Of a stretch of DNA of 35,935 nucleotides, positions 1 through 7,994 are shown piece by piece. Numbering within the stretch: the first letter of the stretch is position 1; every line of letters starts with the position of its first letter. This DNA comes from Patescibacteria group bacterium (lineage in GTDB: Bacteria > Patescibacteriota > Minisyncoccia > Minisyncoccales > RBG-13-36-15). The position numbers and the translations under genes are program-made. Location: positions 1 through 35,935 of the forward strand of contig JAHCSE010000026.1 in assembly GCA_018609195.1 (NCBI GenBank), written 5' to 3'. The notes beneath the pieces were generated by a model. That model was not told the DNA's origin. It made no database searches and saw only the letters and a program-made list of their open reading frames with translations.

Positions 1-1
1 A

Positions 2-70
2 CGATACTCGTATGTGCTGGAACAAATCGGATATGATCTAGACAGGAAGGAGGATGGTCATGAAAATTAG
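2..70 (+). CDS. C-terminal end of a gene cut by the window edge
   Basis: An open frame enters from the left edge and ends at TAG 68-70, giving 22 residues (RYSYVLEQIGYDL...). Its composition looks like real protein, and it overlaps the next start codon by about ten bases, as many genes here do. Too short to identify. It may simply be a chance frame. Confidence 0.4.
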   Translation, partial: RYSYVLEQIGYDLDRKEDGHEN

Positions 71-176
71 GATAACAAGTGACGGAACACCACAAGGCAC
101 CGAAGTGTCAACGTCTACCCAAGGAAAAGCGAACCGGGATGCCATGGATTCTTCTCTAACGGTCCAGAAGAGGTGA
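60..176 (+). CDS. small hypothetical protein (38 aa)
   Basis: The ATG at 60 follows a very strong Shine-Dalgarno (AGGAAGGAGG, 45-54). The 38-residue product begins MKIRITSDGTPQGTEV and has no membrane segment or cysteine motif. Its TGA overlaps the ATG of the next gene (TGATG), which implies translational coupling. Function unknown. The strong ribosome site is the main reason to accept such a short gene. Confidence 0.5.
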   Translation: MKIRITSDGTPQGTEVSTSTQGKANRDAMDSSLTVQKR

Positions 177-328
177 TGGTTGCGAAATACAAATGCTGGA
201 ACTGTGGACACGAATGGGAAACTAGAGTGGAAGGTGGTTCTTTTCCTTTGAAATATCCTCACTCAGATAATTGCCCTAGGTGTGACAATCTATATTTTGA
301 GTGGAAGAATTATGATGAGCAAAAATAA
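176..328 (+). CDS. small zinc-ribbon protein (50 aa)
   Basis: Starts inside the TGATG overlap with the previous gene. The product has CWNCGHEWE at residues 7-15 and CPRC at 33-36, a classic C-x2-C...C-x2-C zinc ribbon. The motif after the first pair (GHEWE) resembles rubredoxin-like and FmdB-like ribbons. Its role is unknown; nucleic-acid or protein binding is the usual expectation. Several other tiny zinc-ribbon proteins occur in this window. Confidence 0.7.
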   Translation: MVAKYKCWNCGHEWETRVEGGSFPLKYPHSDNCPRCDNLYFEWKNYDEQK

Positions 329-344
329 ATGAAGGTGAAGAAAT

Positions 345-572
345 ATGAAACAAGACGAAATGCCTCTATGTGAACGGATGGCACGACAAATTGACAAGGC
401 TCCGTTTCTTAGAATGGACAAATCTTGGAATGGAGACGGTTCCCCTCTTTATCAAGCCTGATATTTAAATGATACGGAGAGGATCGCTATTGCATACAAC
501 AGAGCCAACGACATTCTTTCCGATCTGGAAGCTGCTGGATATGTCATAACGAAGATTGATCATCAAGTATGA
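345..572 (+). pseudogene. small gene interrupted by an in-frame TGA
   Basis: ATG 345 opens a frame that reads MKQDEMPLCERM...SPLYQA and stops at TGA 459-461. The same frame then continues as YLNDTERIAIAYNRAND...KIDHQV to TGA 570-572, and this second part looks like a genuine helical protein sequence. There is no ATG, GTG or TTG near the start of the second half. The locus is therefore one 75-residue protein broken by a single stop codon, by nonsense mutation, sequencing error or readthrough. TGA is used as a normal stop elsewhere in the window, so general recoding is unlikely. Function unknown. Confidence 0.55.
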
Positions 573-584
573 GTACAGTATGAA

Positions 585-1058
585 ATGGCCTGGCACGGAC
601 AACAACGTAGAACTGACATTTTGTTCACCTATCAGGGTGAGACCATGAATTTGACGCGGTGGTCAAAACGAGTGGGTATCAAACCAGGGACTCTTTATGC
701 TCGGAGGAAGAAAGGTTGGTCACCGAAGCGGATCTTGACGACACCAGTGGCACCGAATGGTAAAATTGTTGCAAGCAAAATAAAAAGCCATGCAGAATGT
801 GTCCCCCGAAAGATCCCACAATCAGGGAGCCATCTAGTGCGGTTTGTCCTTCATCAAATGAAACAGCGGCGGATCTCTTATAAGGAGATGTCAAAGAAAT
901 CGGGGGTAGCTGTTGATACACTTATTAGAATGAGAAATCGAGGTATTGGATTAATCAACAATATTGAGGCACTGATCAATGTCCTTGGGTTCAATCTTTT
1001 GCCTGTGCCGAAAGGGGACGAACGTTATACCGATATATATGGGCAGGTTCCGAAATGA
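585..1058 (+). CDS. putative DNA-binding protein with two helix-turn-helix-like segments
   Basis: A 157-residue product. Residues about 16-52 (YQGETMNLTRWSKRVGI, then TLYARRKKGWSPKRILTTP) match the short DNA-binding module found in many phage HNH endonucleases and regulators (G-E-T-x-T-L-x-x-W-A, then L-Y-x-R-x-x-x-G-W). Residues about 85-140 look like an XRE-type helix-turn-helix (ISYKEMSKKSGVAVDTLIRM). No HNH nuclease motif is present, so it is more likely a regulator than a homing enzyme. The start is uncertain: 585 has no clear ribosome site, and ATG 642 is an in-frame alternative that would delete 19 residues. Its end overlaps the next gene by ATGA. Confidence 0.6.
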   Translation: MAWHGQQRRTDILFTYQGETMNLTRWSKRVGIKPGTLYARRKKGWSPKRILTTPVAPNGKIVASKIKSHAECVPRKIPQSGSHLVRFVLHQMKQRRISYKEMSKKSGVAVDTLIRMRNRGIGLINNIEALINVLGFNLLPVPKGDERYTDIYGQVPK

Positions 1059-1366
1059 CTGGTTTGACATATAACCAAACACAATGTTTTCATGAGTTTG
1101 AGAAAGCAGCTTTAAAAGGCCAAAGGGCACCGACGTACCTCCAACTTTTAAAAGCCGGTATTATATCCCCTAGCGAAGCCACCCGTGAATTAACACGCTT
1201 GGGTCTTATCATGGTGGAAGTTTATGGCCAAAATTGGCGTACCATTTTCATCTTGAGCGGTAAAGCGTCTGATATGAATACAATGGATTGTCCAAGAGAA
1301 GGTCCACCTTATCTTCGTTTTGACGTAAATGGACGACACGAGTTTGAGGACGGAGAATTGTTGTGA
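1055..1366 (+). CDS. winged-helix DNA-binding protein, putative regulator
   Basis: A 103-residue product starting in an ATGA overlap. LTYNQTQCFHEFEKAALKGQ followed by APTYLQLLKAG, SPSEATRELTRLGLI and a strand with NWRTIFIL fits a winged helix-turn-helix similar to the LexA N-terminal domain. No autoprotease domain follows, so it is not a full LexA. It is probably a transcription regulator of the phage or host. This is inferred from fold resemblance only. Confidence 0.5.
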   Translation: MTGLTYNQTQCFHEFEKAALKGQRAPTYLQLLKAGIISPSEATRELTRLGLIMVEVYGQNWRTIFILSGKASDMNTMDCPREGPPYLRFDVNGRHEFEDGELL

Positions 1367-1382
1367 GAAAACCAAAAGAGGT

Positions 1383-1730
1383 ATGGAGTCTAGAGTGACT
1401 GTTTTCGTTGACGACATGCGTGCTCCATACAGACGGATGCTGATGTGTCATATGATTGCCGATGACGAGACTGAACTGCATAAGATGGCGAACAAGATTG
1501 GTGTTGCCCAACGTTGGTATCAGAAGGATCACTATGATATTTGTTTGTCGAAACGTACCCTTGCCGTCAAATACGGAGCACAGGAGATCACTAAGCGTCA
1601 GTTAGGTGCTATGGTGCTAAACCGACGTACAACCGGCTCCTTGGGCAATCCTACGACGGCTGAGGACATAGCGTTTGCTCGCTTTGCTTCCAAGAAGCAA
1701 CACAAACGGAAGCGGGTGAGGTTGTCATGA
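1383..1730 (+). CDS. DUF4031 family protein
   Basis: A 115-residue product using ATG 1383, where the conserved part begins (MESRVTVFVDDMRAPYRRM). The pattern V-x-V-x-V-D-D-M-R-A-P-Y, M-I-A-D, RWYQKDHYDICLSKR and a late ITKRQLGA is that of DUF4031, a short protein common in phages and bacteria whose biochemical role is not established. The conserved histidine and aspartates suggest an enzyme or metal site. An AGAGG lies just upstream of the chosen start. The frame stays open further upstream, but the extra residues overlap the previous gene and lack conservation features. Confidence 0.75.
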   Translation: MESRVTVFVDDMRAPYRRMLMCHMIADDETELHKMANKIGVAQRWYQKDHYDICLSKRTLAVKYGAQEITKRQLGAMVLNRRTTGSLGNPTTAEDIAFARFASKKQHKRKRVRLS

Positions 1731-2260
1731 CAAAGAAGGCTCTGGAAAGTGCATTAGATTCGATACCAAGCCTTTCCGTCAAGGAGCTTGAAGAAGTCGC
1801 TCATCAGGTCAATGGCCGGCTGTCGTGGAAGAAGGAAGCTTCCGTGTTGGTAGGGACTGGCGACGAGGAGATTCTTTACCGAGTCATGTCTGATGTCTTG
1901 GGGGAGTATGGTGTTCATAGGAAGATGAAATACAGCGTGTTCGTCAGACGATCTCGAGACTATAAGATGTTCATGGAAAAGTCTGCAATGGTCTTTGACT
2001 TTACCAAGGAGTTCTTTCCTGGGGTGCTTAAGAACCAGAAGCCAAAGCTGTATACGATTCTAGTTAGGATCGTCACGACACATATAAAGGAGATGAGGAT
2101 TGGGGAGTCAAGGAAGACATTACCGATGTCGATGCACACACTGATTACATTTTTGGATCAGGCACCGGAACTCATTCACTCAGCATTCCCAGGGTATATG
2201 GAAGTAGGATTACTTTCTGTGCTCACGTCAGAAAAGCCTTTTACGGCGGATAGGTTGTAG
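1727..2260 (+). CDS. hypothetical protein (177 aa)
   Basis: Starts in an ATGA overlap with the DUF4031 gene, so the two are probably co-translated. The product is mixed alpha/beta, slightly basic and soluble, with no membrane segment, cysteine motif or recognisable catalytic signature. The N-terminus (LDSIPSLSVKELEEVAHQVN) looks helical. Not recognised. Confidence 0.7.
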   Translation: MTKKALESALDSIPSLSVKELEEVAHQVNGRLSWKKEASVLVGTGDEEILYRVMSDVLGEYGVHRKMKYSVFVRRSRDYKMFMEKSAMVFDFTKEFFPGVLKNQKPKLYTILVRIVTTHIKEMRIGESRKTLPMSMHTLITFLDQAPELIHSAFPGYMEVGLLSVLTSEKPFTADRL

Positions 2261-2274
2261 GGAGAAAGAGAAGT

Positions 2275-2628
2275 ATGAAACACCCAAGAATGTGGACGTT
2301 ACCAATGGACGACGACCAGATAGATGAATTGCTACACAGTGATTTACTGAAGACTGAGAGTTGGGAAGAGTTATGTAGGATGCTTGACGGTTGGTGGGAG
2401 GATCATGATCTACATCCAGGAGAAGGTATGATCGTTTTGATCAGGTATATATCTGTGATGGTGATGTCGATTGGAATGTCGCATGCCAAACAACTAGCGA
2501 ATGAAGAGCTTGCTGGAATAGATAAAGAACTGGTATGGCACGTTCAGGAGTTCATTTACAGTGCTTTGTCATTAAAGTTTGACGAGAACTGGGAATTTCT
2601 TGAGAATGAAGAGGAGAGAATACACTAA
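2275..2628 (+). CDS. hypothetical acidic protein (117 aa)
   Basis: ATG 2275 is preceded by GGGAGAAAGAGA. The product is acidic and largely helical, with a tryptophan-rich stretch (ESWEELCRMLDGWWEDHD) and one moderately hydrophobic helix (IVLIRYISVMVMSIGM) that could be buried or membrane-associated. No family recognised. Confidence 0.65.
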   Translation: MKHPRMWTLPMDDDQIDELLHSDLLKTESWEELCRMLDGWWEDHDLHPGEGMIVLIRYISVMVMSIGMSHAKQLANEELAGIDKELVWHVQEFIYSALSLKFDENWEFLENEEERIH

Positions 2629-2647
2629 TTGCTGTTGCTGAGGAAGA

Positions 2648-3310
2648 TTGTACGACAGAGAAATTGGATGGTTGAATCAGATGAGCAGACTAACCAACTT
2701 GATGACCCCCGGAGATTATGACATTCTTCGCGAATTGTCAACTGGTAAAGAGATCATTTTTGAATTTGGTTCTCATATAGGAGGATCGGCTTTGGCTATG
2801 CTACCACAGATAGTGGAAGCGAAAGGCCATTTATATTGTTTTGATCACTTCAAAGGAAACCCAAATGATGAGGCAACCGAAGCTCCACCTGGGGAGGTGT
2901 TGGCTGCTTTTGTAGATAGAACCATGTCTTATCGTGATCATGTGACTATTGTGGTTGGTGATATCAGTGAAGTGTTTAACTTCCCTAGATTTTTTGCGGA
3001 TATGGTTTTCATTGATGCTGATCATGTGTACGATGCTGTTTGTCATGATATCAAGGCAGCATTACATGTGACAAAGCCAGGTGGGATAATTTCAGGTCAC
3101 GATTATATAAAACATCTTGATGAGTGTGATCCAGAGTTGGTTGAACAATATGCCACGATTGAGGGTGGTGGTTCAGGAGGGGTTTGTTATGGGGTGATAA
3201 AAGCTGTCAATGATATTTTGGGGAAGCCAGAGCATAGGTCCGGAACAGCTGTTTGGTGGATAGAGTTGAAGTTGAAGATGAAGATGAAAAATAATGGAGG
3301 TGAGTTATGA
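2648..3310 (+). CDS. class I SAM-dependent methyltransferase
   Basis: A Rossmann-fold methyltransferase of about 220 residues resembling the Methyltransf_24/CmcI group. Motif I is IFEFGSHIGGSAL (residues about 36-48), the acidic residue after strand 2 lies in LYCFDHFKG, motif IV is MVFIDADHVYDAV, and PGGIISGHDY follows. These enzymes usually methylate O- or N-groups of small molecules or sugars; the substrate is unknown. A TTG start at 2648 is chosen because GAGGAAG lies four bases upstream. The next in-frame ATG at 2681 is an alternative that would keep all motifs. The end overlaps the lipoprotein gene. Confidence 0.8.
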   Translation: MYDREIGWLNQMSRLTNLMTPGDYDILRELSTGKEIIFEFGSHIGGSALAMLPQIVEAKGHLYCFDHFKGNPNDEATEAPPGEVLAAFVDRTMSYRDHVTIVVGDISEVFNFPRFFADMVFIDADHVYDAVCHDIKAALHVTKPGGIISGHDYIKHLDECDPELVEQYATIEGGGSGGVCYGVIKAVNDILGKPEHRSGTAVWWIELKLKMKMKNNGGEL

Positions 3311-3786
3311 AATACATGACAATACTATTATGCCTGTTCGTAGCAGCGTGCGCTGATCAAGCGAGAAAACATTCACCGTATTATTTCAAAGTTGTCGATG
3401 GAAAGCTAGTCACTGCTTTCTCAGACACTGGAGAAGTCATCGGTGATTCCAAAATGAGGTTCTCATCGTTACCAATAATTGACGAAAAGAGTATGGACTT
3501 TGACAAGACAAAATACAGAAGTGATTTACGTGATTGCATAGTCCTTTCATCCCGGATAAAAGACCGAACTTTAGAATCAGCTCTAGGTGCCGCAATTGTT
3601 GGTGCCGCAACTGGTGCTGCGACTGGGGCCGTTCTTGGTATTCCTAAAAGAGGGGCAATGATTGGTGCCGCTGGCGCTGGGATACCAGGACTGGCTTATG
3701 GTTACACCTCAACAATGACGAAAAGAGATGCTGTCTTGGTCCGATGTTTGGAGGGAAGAGGATATAAGGTTCTTGGTTTGGAATGA
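3307..3786 (+). CDS. glycine-zipper lipoprotein
   Basis: A 159-residue product with an N-terminal signal (MKYMTILLCLFVAACADQ). FVAAC is a lipobox, so Cys15 would be lipidated after signal peptidase II cleavage. Residues about 95-138 form a Gly/Ala-rich glycine zipper (GAAIVGAATGAATGAVLG, then AMIGAAGAGIPGLAYGY), typical of outer-membrane or membrane-inserting lipoproteins of Gram-negative bacteria. It sits just before the replication genes. Possible roles are superinfection exclusion or envelope modification; both are inference. It lacks the features of a spanin pair. Confidence 0.75.
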   Translation: MKYMTILLCLFVAACADQARKHSPYYFKVVDGKLVTAFSDTGEVIGDSKMRFSSLPIIDEKSMDFDKTKYRSDLRDCIVLSSRIKDRTLESALGAAIVGAATGAATGAVLGIPKRGAMIGAAGAGIPGLAYGYTSTMTKRDAVLVRCLEGRGYKVLGLE

Positions 3787-3789
3787 AAG

Positions 3790-5232
3790 ATGAATATTGG
3801 TCAAGAACGATTTTCAACATTCGTTCAGCATAACATCGTTGTCCTGTTGTGTTTTGGAAAGAAGAAGCAAGCAGAGGTCCTACGGGGATTGGTCGCTGCT
3901 GATCTTTTTGAAGGTGTTTATCGTGAGATAGCTGCGAGCGCTATCGACTTCATAGACAAGTACCACCGGACCCCAAAGAAGCATATATCTGATCTGCTTG
4001 AACCGATCTTGACCGGAAAGGATTCGCGGAAGGCTAGGGTCTATAAGAAGATACTCAATCAGATCCATGCAAGCAGGAAGTCGATAGATGCTGATTATGT
4101 CATCTCTGAAGTCCATGAGTTTGTTGCACAGCAGGAACTGAAGCGATCGGTCTATGAGGCAGCGCGGATACTTCAATCCGGTGCGTCTGATGCATCGGAA
4201 CAAGCGGTCGAGGTATTATCCAAGGGAGCTTCACTCAAACCAACCGTTTTTGATCCTGGGGTGTTTCTTGCTGATACGAAGCGAAGCCTCCGTTTCTTGA
4301 AGAAGGAGTGGAAGGAAAAAACGCTCCGGACTGGGATACCTGAACTGGACAATCGGTTTCTTGGTCCTAGTCCTGGGACGATACAGTATTTCATAGGATT
4401 GCCAGGACGTGGGAAGACTTGGTGGTGCATCCATCTTGGGAAGGAGGCAATCATTCAGCGTGCAAAGGTGTGTCATGTTTCGTTGGAGATCTCAGAAGAG
4501 AGGATGCTTCAAAGATATTTTCAGTCTTTCTTTAATTTGAGCAAGCGAGAAGGAGCGACTCCAGAAGCGGTCTTGAAGTTTGAAGATGATCGTCTCATTG
4601 CAATAAAGAAGAAGCGGAATGTCAGGGCAAGAGGATCACTTGATCAGCGAGGGATGCGGAAGAAGTTGATAAAAAAGATTGGCAAATGGGGAACGAAGAT
4701 GGAGAATCTGGTTGTCAAGCAGTTTCCGATGGGCCAGTTGACGATACCAATGTTGCGGTCATATCTGGATCTCTTGGAGAGTACGTGTAACTTTGTCCCG
4801 GACTTGTTTATCCTGGACTATATTGATCTTATGAAATTAAACCCTCACTATCTAAGGGTGGAACTCGGAGAAATCGGAAAAGATCTTAGAGGAATTGCGG
4901 TGGAACGTAATTTTGCTGTGGTTACTCCGACTCAGTCCAGTCGTCGTGGTGTTGAGAAGACGTTCATTACGGAGATAGATGTCGCTGAAGATTTCTCGAA
5001 GATTGCCACGGCGGACACGGTCATCACGTATAGTCAGACAAAGGAAGAGGAACGGTTAGGGCTGGCGCGTTTACACGTTTCGAAGAGTCGTGATGAAGGA
5101 GCTAATATTTCTGTCCTGATTACGCAGAATTACAACCGAGGACAATTTATCATTCAGTCAGCCGAAATGCGTTCCATCTATTGGGACACATTCTATTCCT
5201 CGTCATTGGAGCGATTGGCTCGGAAATGGTGA
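3790..5232 (+). CDS. DnaB-like replicative helicase (RecA-fold ATPase)
   Basis: A 480-residue product. The C-terminal ATPase core has Walker A GLPGRGKT (residues 203-210), a glutamate-containing strand VCHVSLEISEERM, Walker B LFILDYIDLM (339-348) and a following VVTPTQSSRRG, the order seen in DnaB/T4 gp41/T7 gp4 helicases. Residues 1-150 form a helical N-terminal domain comparable to that of DnaB. It should unwind the fork 5' to 3' as a hexamer and work with the primase encoded downstream. The last seven bases overlap the SNF2 helicase gene (ATGGTGA). Confidence 0.85.
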   Translation: MNIGQERFSTFVQHNIVVLLCFGKKKQAEVLRGLVAADLFEGVYREIAASAIDFIDKYHRTPKKHISDLLEPILTGKDSRKARVYKKILNQIHASRKSIDADYVISEVHEFVAQQELKRSVYEAARILQSGASDASEQAVEVLSKGASLKPTVFDPGVFLADTKRSLRFLKKEWKEKTLRTGIPELDNRFLGPSPGTIQYFIGLPGRGKTWWCIHLGKEAIIQRAKVCHVSLEISEERMLQRYFQSFFNLSKREGATPEAVLKFEDDRLIAIKKKRNVRARGSLDQRGMRKKLIKKIGKWGTKMENLVVKQFPMGQLTIPMLRSYLDLLESTCNFVPDLFILDYIDLMKLNPHYLRVELGEIGKDLRGIAVERNFAVVTPTQSSRRGVEKTFITEIDVAEDFSKIATADTVITYSQTKEEERLGLARLHVSKSRDEGANISVLITQNYNRGQFIIQSAEMRSIYWDTFYSSSLERLARKW

Positions 5233-6782
5233 TTCGTCAGCAACCAGTTGAAGACTTTCTGAACCGGAAGGTCAAAACCTTTGAATGGATGAAGGATATT
5301 TCAGAGGAAGAGCTGGATAAGGTCATTGATGATCTGTCCCCAGCTGTTCGGTTCCATACGGATCCTCGTCTTCATCAGAAGGTCTGTTTCCTCATCGGTA
5401 TCGATAAGGAGTGTTTAATTTTTCTCTTGGATCTTGGGACTGGGAAGACGAAAATCATTCTGGACGTCTTTTTGTACCGCAAGTTGGCTGGGGAATGTTC
5501 GTGTGGGTTGGTCCTTGTTCCAAACGTAGTCAATATCCGTGGATTTTATCTCGAGTGTAGAAAACATACACCGGAATTGAAATGTATTCGATTGAAGGGT
5601 GGGAGTAAGAGACGACTGGAGCTTTTGCAGAAGCATGGGGATTTGTTTGTGTTGAACTATCAGGGGTTGGTTGCGTTCTGTACTAAGCGTGTCAGGAACA
5701 AAGGAAGGAACAGGGATAAGAAGAAGTGGAAGACGGTCCTGAACAATAAACGGATCAAGATTCTTGCTGATATGTTTGACTTCATTGTGCTGGATGAAAG
5801 CACGGCGGTTCAGAATAAGATGTCGCTCACCTCTCGGGTCTGTAGGCAACTTGTGAAGACTATACCGTTACGGTATGAGATGACCGGAACCCCATTTGGC
5901 AAGGACCCGATCGCGTTCTGGAGCCAGTTCTTCTTGTTGGATAATGGCGCGACTTTAGGGGAGACGTTGGGATTATATAGAGCAGCATTCTATACGATGA
6001 AGAAGAACTATTGGGGTGGTCGTGATTATACTTTTGATAAGAAGAAGACTAAGATCCTTCGACGGTTCGTGAAGAGCCGGTCCATTCGTTATGAAATAAC
6101 CGACTGTTATGATATGCCAGAGCAAAATTGGGTTCCGGTGGAACTTGATCTCCCAGATGAGGCAAGGACTTATTATGATGAGGTTGTTCAGGGAGTTATA
6201 AAGGCGCGTCGGAACTTTGAGATACAGAAGAATTCGTTTATCAAACTTCGTCAGATTTGTTCTGGGTTCCTTGGTGTCAAAGATGATGACAAGAAGATCG
6301 AGATCGTGTTTCGTGGGAACCCAAAGCTGGACGCATTGATGCAGAAGGTCTCTGAGGTTCCTGAGGGAAAGAAGATGTTGATTTTCCATGAGTTCATTCT
6401 ATCAGGTCGGTTTATCGGGGAGGCATTGAAGGATGAAGGGATAGATCATGAGAGGTTATGGTCTGGGACAAAGGACAAGGACAAGGTTCTGGATAGATTT
6501 ATGTTTGATCCTGACTGTCGGTTCTTTGTAGTCAATAACAGTTCCGGTTCTTTTGGGTTGAATCTTCAGGTAGCATGTTACTCTGTGTACTATGAGACAC
6601 CAGTAGATCCATTGATCAGGGTACAGACGGAGGGGCGGACCTGGCGTGATGGGCAGGAGTTCCCGGTTGTGTACTTCGACCTGTTTATGAGAAGAACGAT
6701 TGAAGAGAAGATGCTTTGGAGCTTGGAACAGGATAAGAATCTGTTTAAAGAGTTGGTCAATGGGAGGGAGAAGTGGGTGTAG
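5226..6782 (+). CDS. SNF2/superfamily 2 helicase
   Basis: A 518-residue product; ATG 5226 overlaps the previous stop. Motif I is LLDLGTGKTK (residues about 67-76), motif Ia is LVPNVV, motif II is VLDEST (188-193), motif III is TGTPFG, and the second RecA lobe ends with NNSSGSFGLNLQVA and RTWRDGQ (motif VI). The variant DEST instead of DEAH and the GxNLQ...R-x-W-R-D-G-Q pattern are SNF2-like. Phage SNF2 helicases are thought to act in replication initiation, fork repair or displacement of bound proteins. An in-frame upstream ATG at 5181 would overlap the previous gene by 50 bases and is less likely. Confidence 0.85.
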   Translation: MVIRQQPVEDFLNRKVKTFEWMKDISEEELDKVIDDLSPAVRFHTDPRLHQKVCFLIGIDKECLIFLLDLGTGKTKIILDVFLYRKLAGECSCGLVLVPNVVNIRGFYLECRKHTPELKCIRLKGGSKRRLELLQKHGDLFVLNYQGLVAFCTKRVRNKGRNRDKKKWKTVLNNKRIKILADMFDFIVLDESTAVQNKMSLTSRVCRQLVKTIPLRYEMTGTPFGKDPIAFWSQFFLLDNGATLGETLGLYRAAFYTMKKNYWGGRDYTFDKKKTKILRRFVKSRSIRYEITDCYDMPEQNWVPVELDLPDEARTYYDEVVQGVIKARRNFEIQKNSFIKLRQICSGFLGVKDDDKKIEIVFRGNPKLDALMQKVSEVPEGKKMLIFHEFILSGRFIGEALKDEGIDHERLWSGTKDKDKVLDRFMFDPDCRFFVVNNSSGSFGLNLQVACYSVYYETPVDPLIRVQTEGRTWRDGQEFPVVYFDLFMRRTIEEKMLWSLEQDKNLFKELVNGREKWV

Positions 6783-6818
6783 TCAAACAAAAGCTAAAAA
6801 TTTATCGGGGATGTTGTG

Positions 6819-7838
6819 ATGTTTAACTTTGTTGAGTTCTTGATAGAACAGAAGATTCCGTACGTGACATCTGGTCCGAATGTTTCGTCGGGAAATGTGA
6901 ATATAAAATGCCCAATGTGCGGTCCAGCAGATCCATCTCAGCACCTTGGTATTCATATCGCTTCTGGAGTCTGGGGTTGTTGGAGGATAAAGGATCACCG
7001 AGGGCGGCGACCTCATCGGTTGATCATGGCGTTGCTCAACTGTTCTTACATGGAGGCTGACCATTACTTTCGTTCGGAACAAGCATTTATTCCTGATGAT
7101 TTTCTAGAGGAGATAGAAACCTTATTGGAACCAGGAGATGATATCGATGATGGGGAAAAATCTATCTCTAAGGATCGTGTTGAATTACGATTTCTAAATG
7201 GGTTCCGTCGGCTTCGTCATGAACGGTTGGCTCGGCGGTTTATCTGGTATCTATGTGATGGACGTGGTTTCAAACCAAAGGATATTGAATTGTTGGGAAA
7301 ACAGTATGGTCTTCGGTATGTGCTTTCTGGTGTGTGGAAGAACCGCATAATCATCCCGGTGTTCATGGGGGATCAGTTGGTCAATTGGACCGGACGAACC
7401 ATTTCTGATTTGGAAAAGATACGTTACATGTCAGTGAGCCACGAGAAAACCGCAAATCCCAGGGCACCGATGAGTATCAAGAACTGTCTATATCGTCAGT
7501 TGGAATTGATTGAGGAAAGAGGTGATATTCTAGCCATCACTGAGGGACCATTTGACGCGATTCATATGGACTATTTCTTATCTGAGCATGGTATCCGTGC
7601 GACTTGTATTTTTGGCACTGCGTTCAGTGAAGAACAGATTTGGATTATACACGAACTTTCAGATTTTTTCAAACGGGTGTGTATTGTCCTGGATCGTGGG
7701 GCTATGGAAACCGCTATGATACTCCAGACTTCTTTAGCTCCTCTTGAAACTGAGATAATCATGCTACCAAGTGGTATTGAAGATCCTGGTGAAATTACTT
7801 TTCAAAACAAAAACAGTGTGCTTTCGTTATTTGATTGA
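6819..7838 (+). CDS. DNA primase with zinc-binding and TOPRIM domains
   Basis: A 339-residue product. The N-terminus carries CPMC (31-34), then WGCWRIKDH (Cys54, His60), a CHC2-like zinc finger used for template recognition. The TOPRIM core has the glutamate motif AITEGPFDA (239-247) and VCIVLDRGAMETA (287-299). The second TOPRIM motif is usually D-x-D and is LDRGA here, with one aspartate replaced, a variant I believe also occurs in other phage primases. It should make RNA primers for the DnaB-like helicase. ATG 6819 is chosen because GGGG (6807-6810) is well spaced; GTG 6816 is adjacent. Confidence 0.8.
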   Translation: MFNFVEFLIEQKIPYVTSGPNVSSGNVNIKCPMCGPADPSQHLGIHIASGVWGCWRIKDHRGRRPHRLIMALLNCSYMEADHYFRSEQAFIPDDFLEEIETLLEPGDDIDDGEKSISKDRVELRFLNGFRRLRHERLARRFIWYLCDGRGFKPKDIELLGKQYGLRYVLSGVWKNRIIIPVFMGDQLVNWTGRTISDLEKIRYMSVSHEKTANPRAPMSIKNCLYRQLELIEERGDILAITEGPFDAIHMDYFLSEHGIRATCIFGTAFSEEQIWIIHELSDFFKRVCIVLDRGAMETAMILQTSLAPLETEIIMLPSGIEDPGEITFQNKNSVLSLFD

Positions 7839-7994
7839 TATTGAGAAGCCCCTTTATTATTTAGTCTTATGGGGTTATTGTAAGGTCATAGGGTTACGAG
7901 GCTCGGCGTATCATCTCCTCTTAAACCTGTTGGTCGACCAGGGTCCGGGTCAGTCGACTGCCTTCCTCTTTTGAGGTGACAGGGTGGCGTCAAA
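7839..7994. other. 156-base non-coding stretch with a weak hairpin and paired palindromes
   Basis: No convincing gene lies here. The one short open frame crossing it overlaps the primase gene and has poor composition. Near 7851-7880 an AGCCCC...GGGGTT pair could form a weak hairpin without a T-tract. The paired palindromes are given separately. It may be an operator, a 5' leader for the sigma-like gene or a small RNA. Confidence 0.4.
7931..7960. promoter_or_regulatory. two 10-bp palindromes 20 bp apart, putative operator
   Basis: TGGTCGACCA (7931-7940) and CAGTCGACTG (7951-7960) are both perfect 10-bp palindromes sharing the core GTCGAC. Their centres are exactly 20 bp apart, about two helical turns, so two dimers could bind on one DNA face. 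They lie 35-64 bases ahead of the sigma-like gene. A regulatory role is inferred. RNA hairpin formation is the alternative, with TCGA loops. Confidence 0.4.

Noticed and set aside
580-648. Short ORF MKWPGTDNNVELTF... overlapping the HTH gene start
   Set aside because: It ends quickly, and the overlapping frame from 585 contains a recognisable domain.
2831-3046. Minus-strand ORFs throughout the window
   Set aside because: None has a ribosome site plus a recognisable domain, and every one overlaps a better-supported + strand gene.
5181-5225. Upstream ATG start for the SNF2 helicase giving a hydrophobic N-terminus
   Set aside because: The hydrophobic residues come from reading the helicase gene end in another frame. 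ATG 5226 with the ATGGTGA overlap is typical here.
7771-7974. An open + strand frame of 67 residues across the primase end and the following gap
   Set aside because: Most of it lies within the primase gene in another frame, it lacks a ribosome site, and its composition does not resemble a protein.
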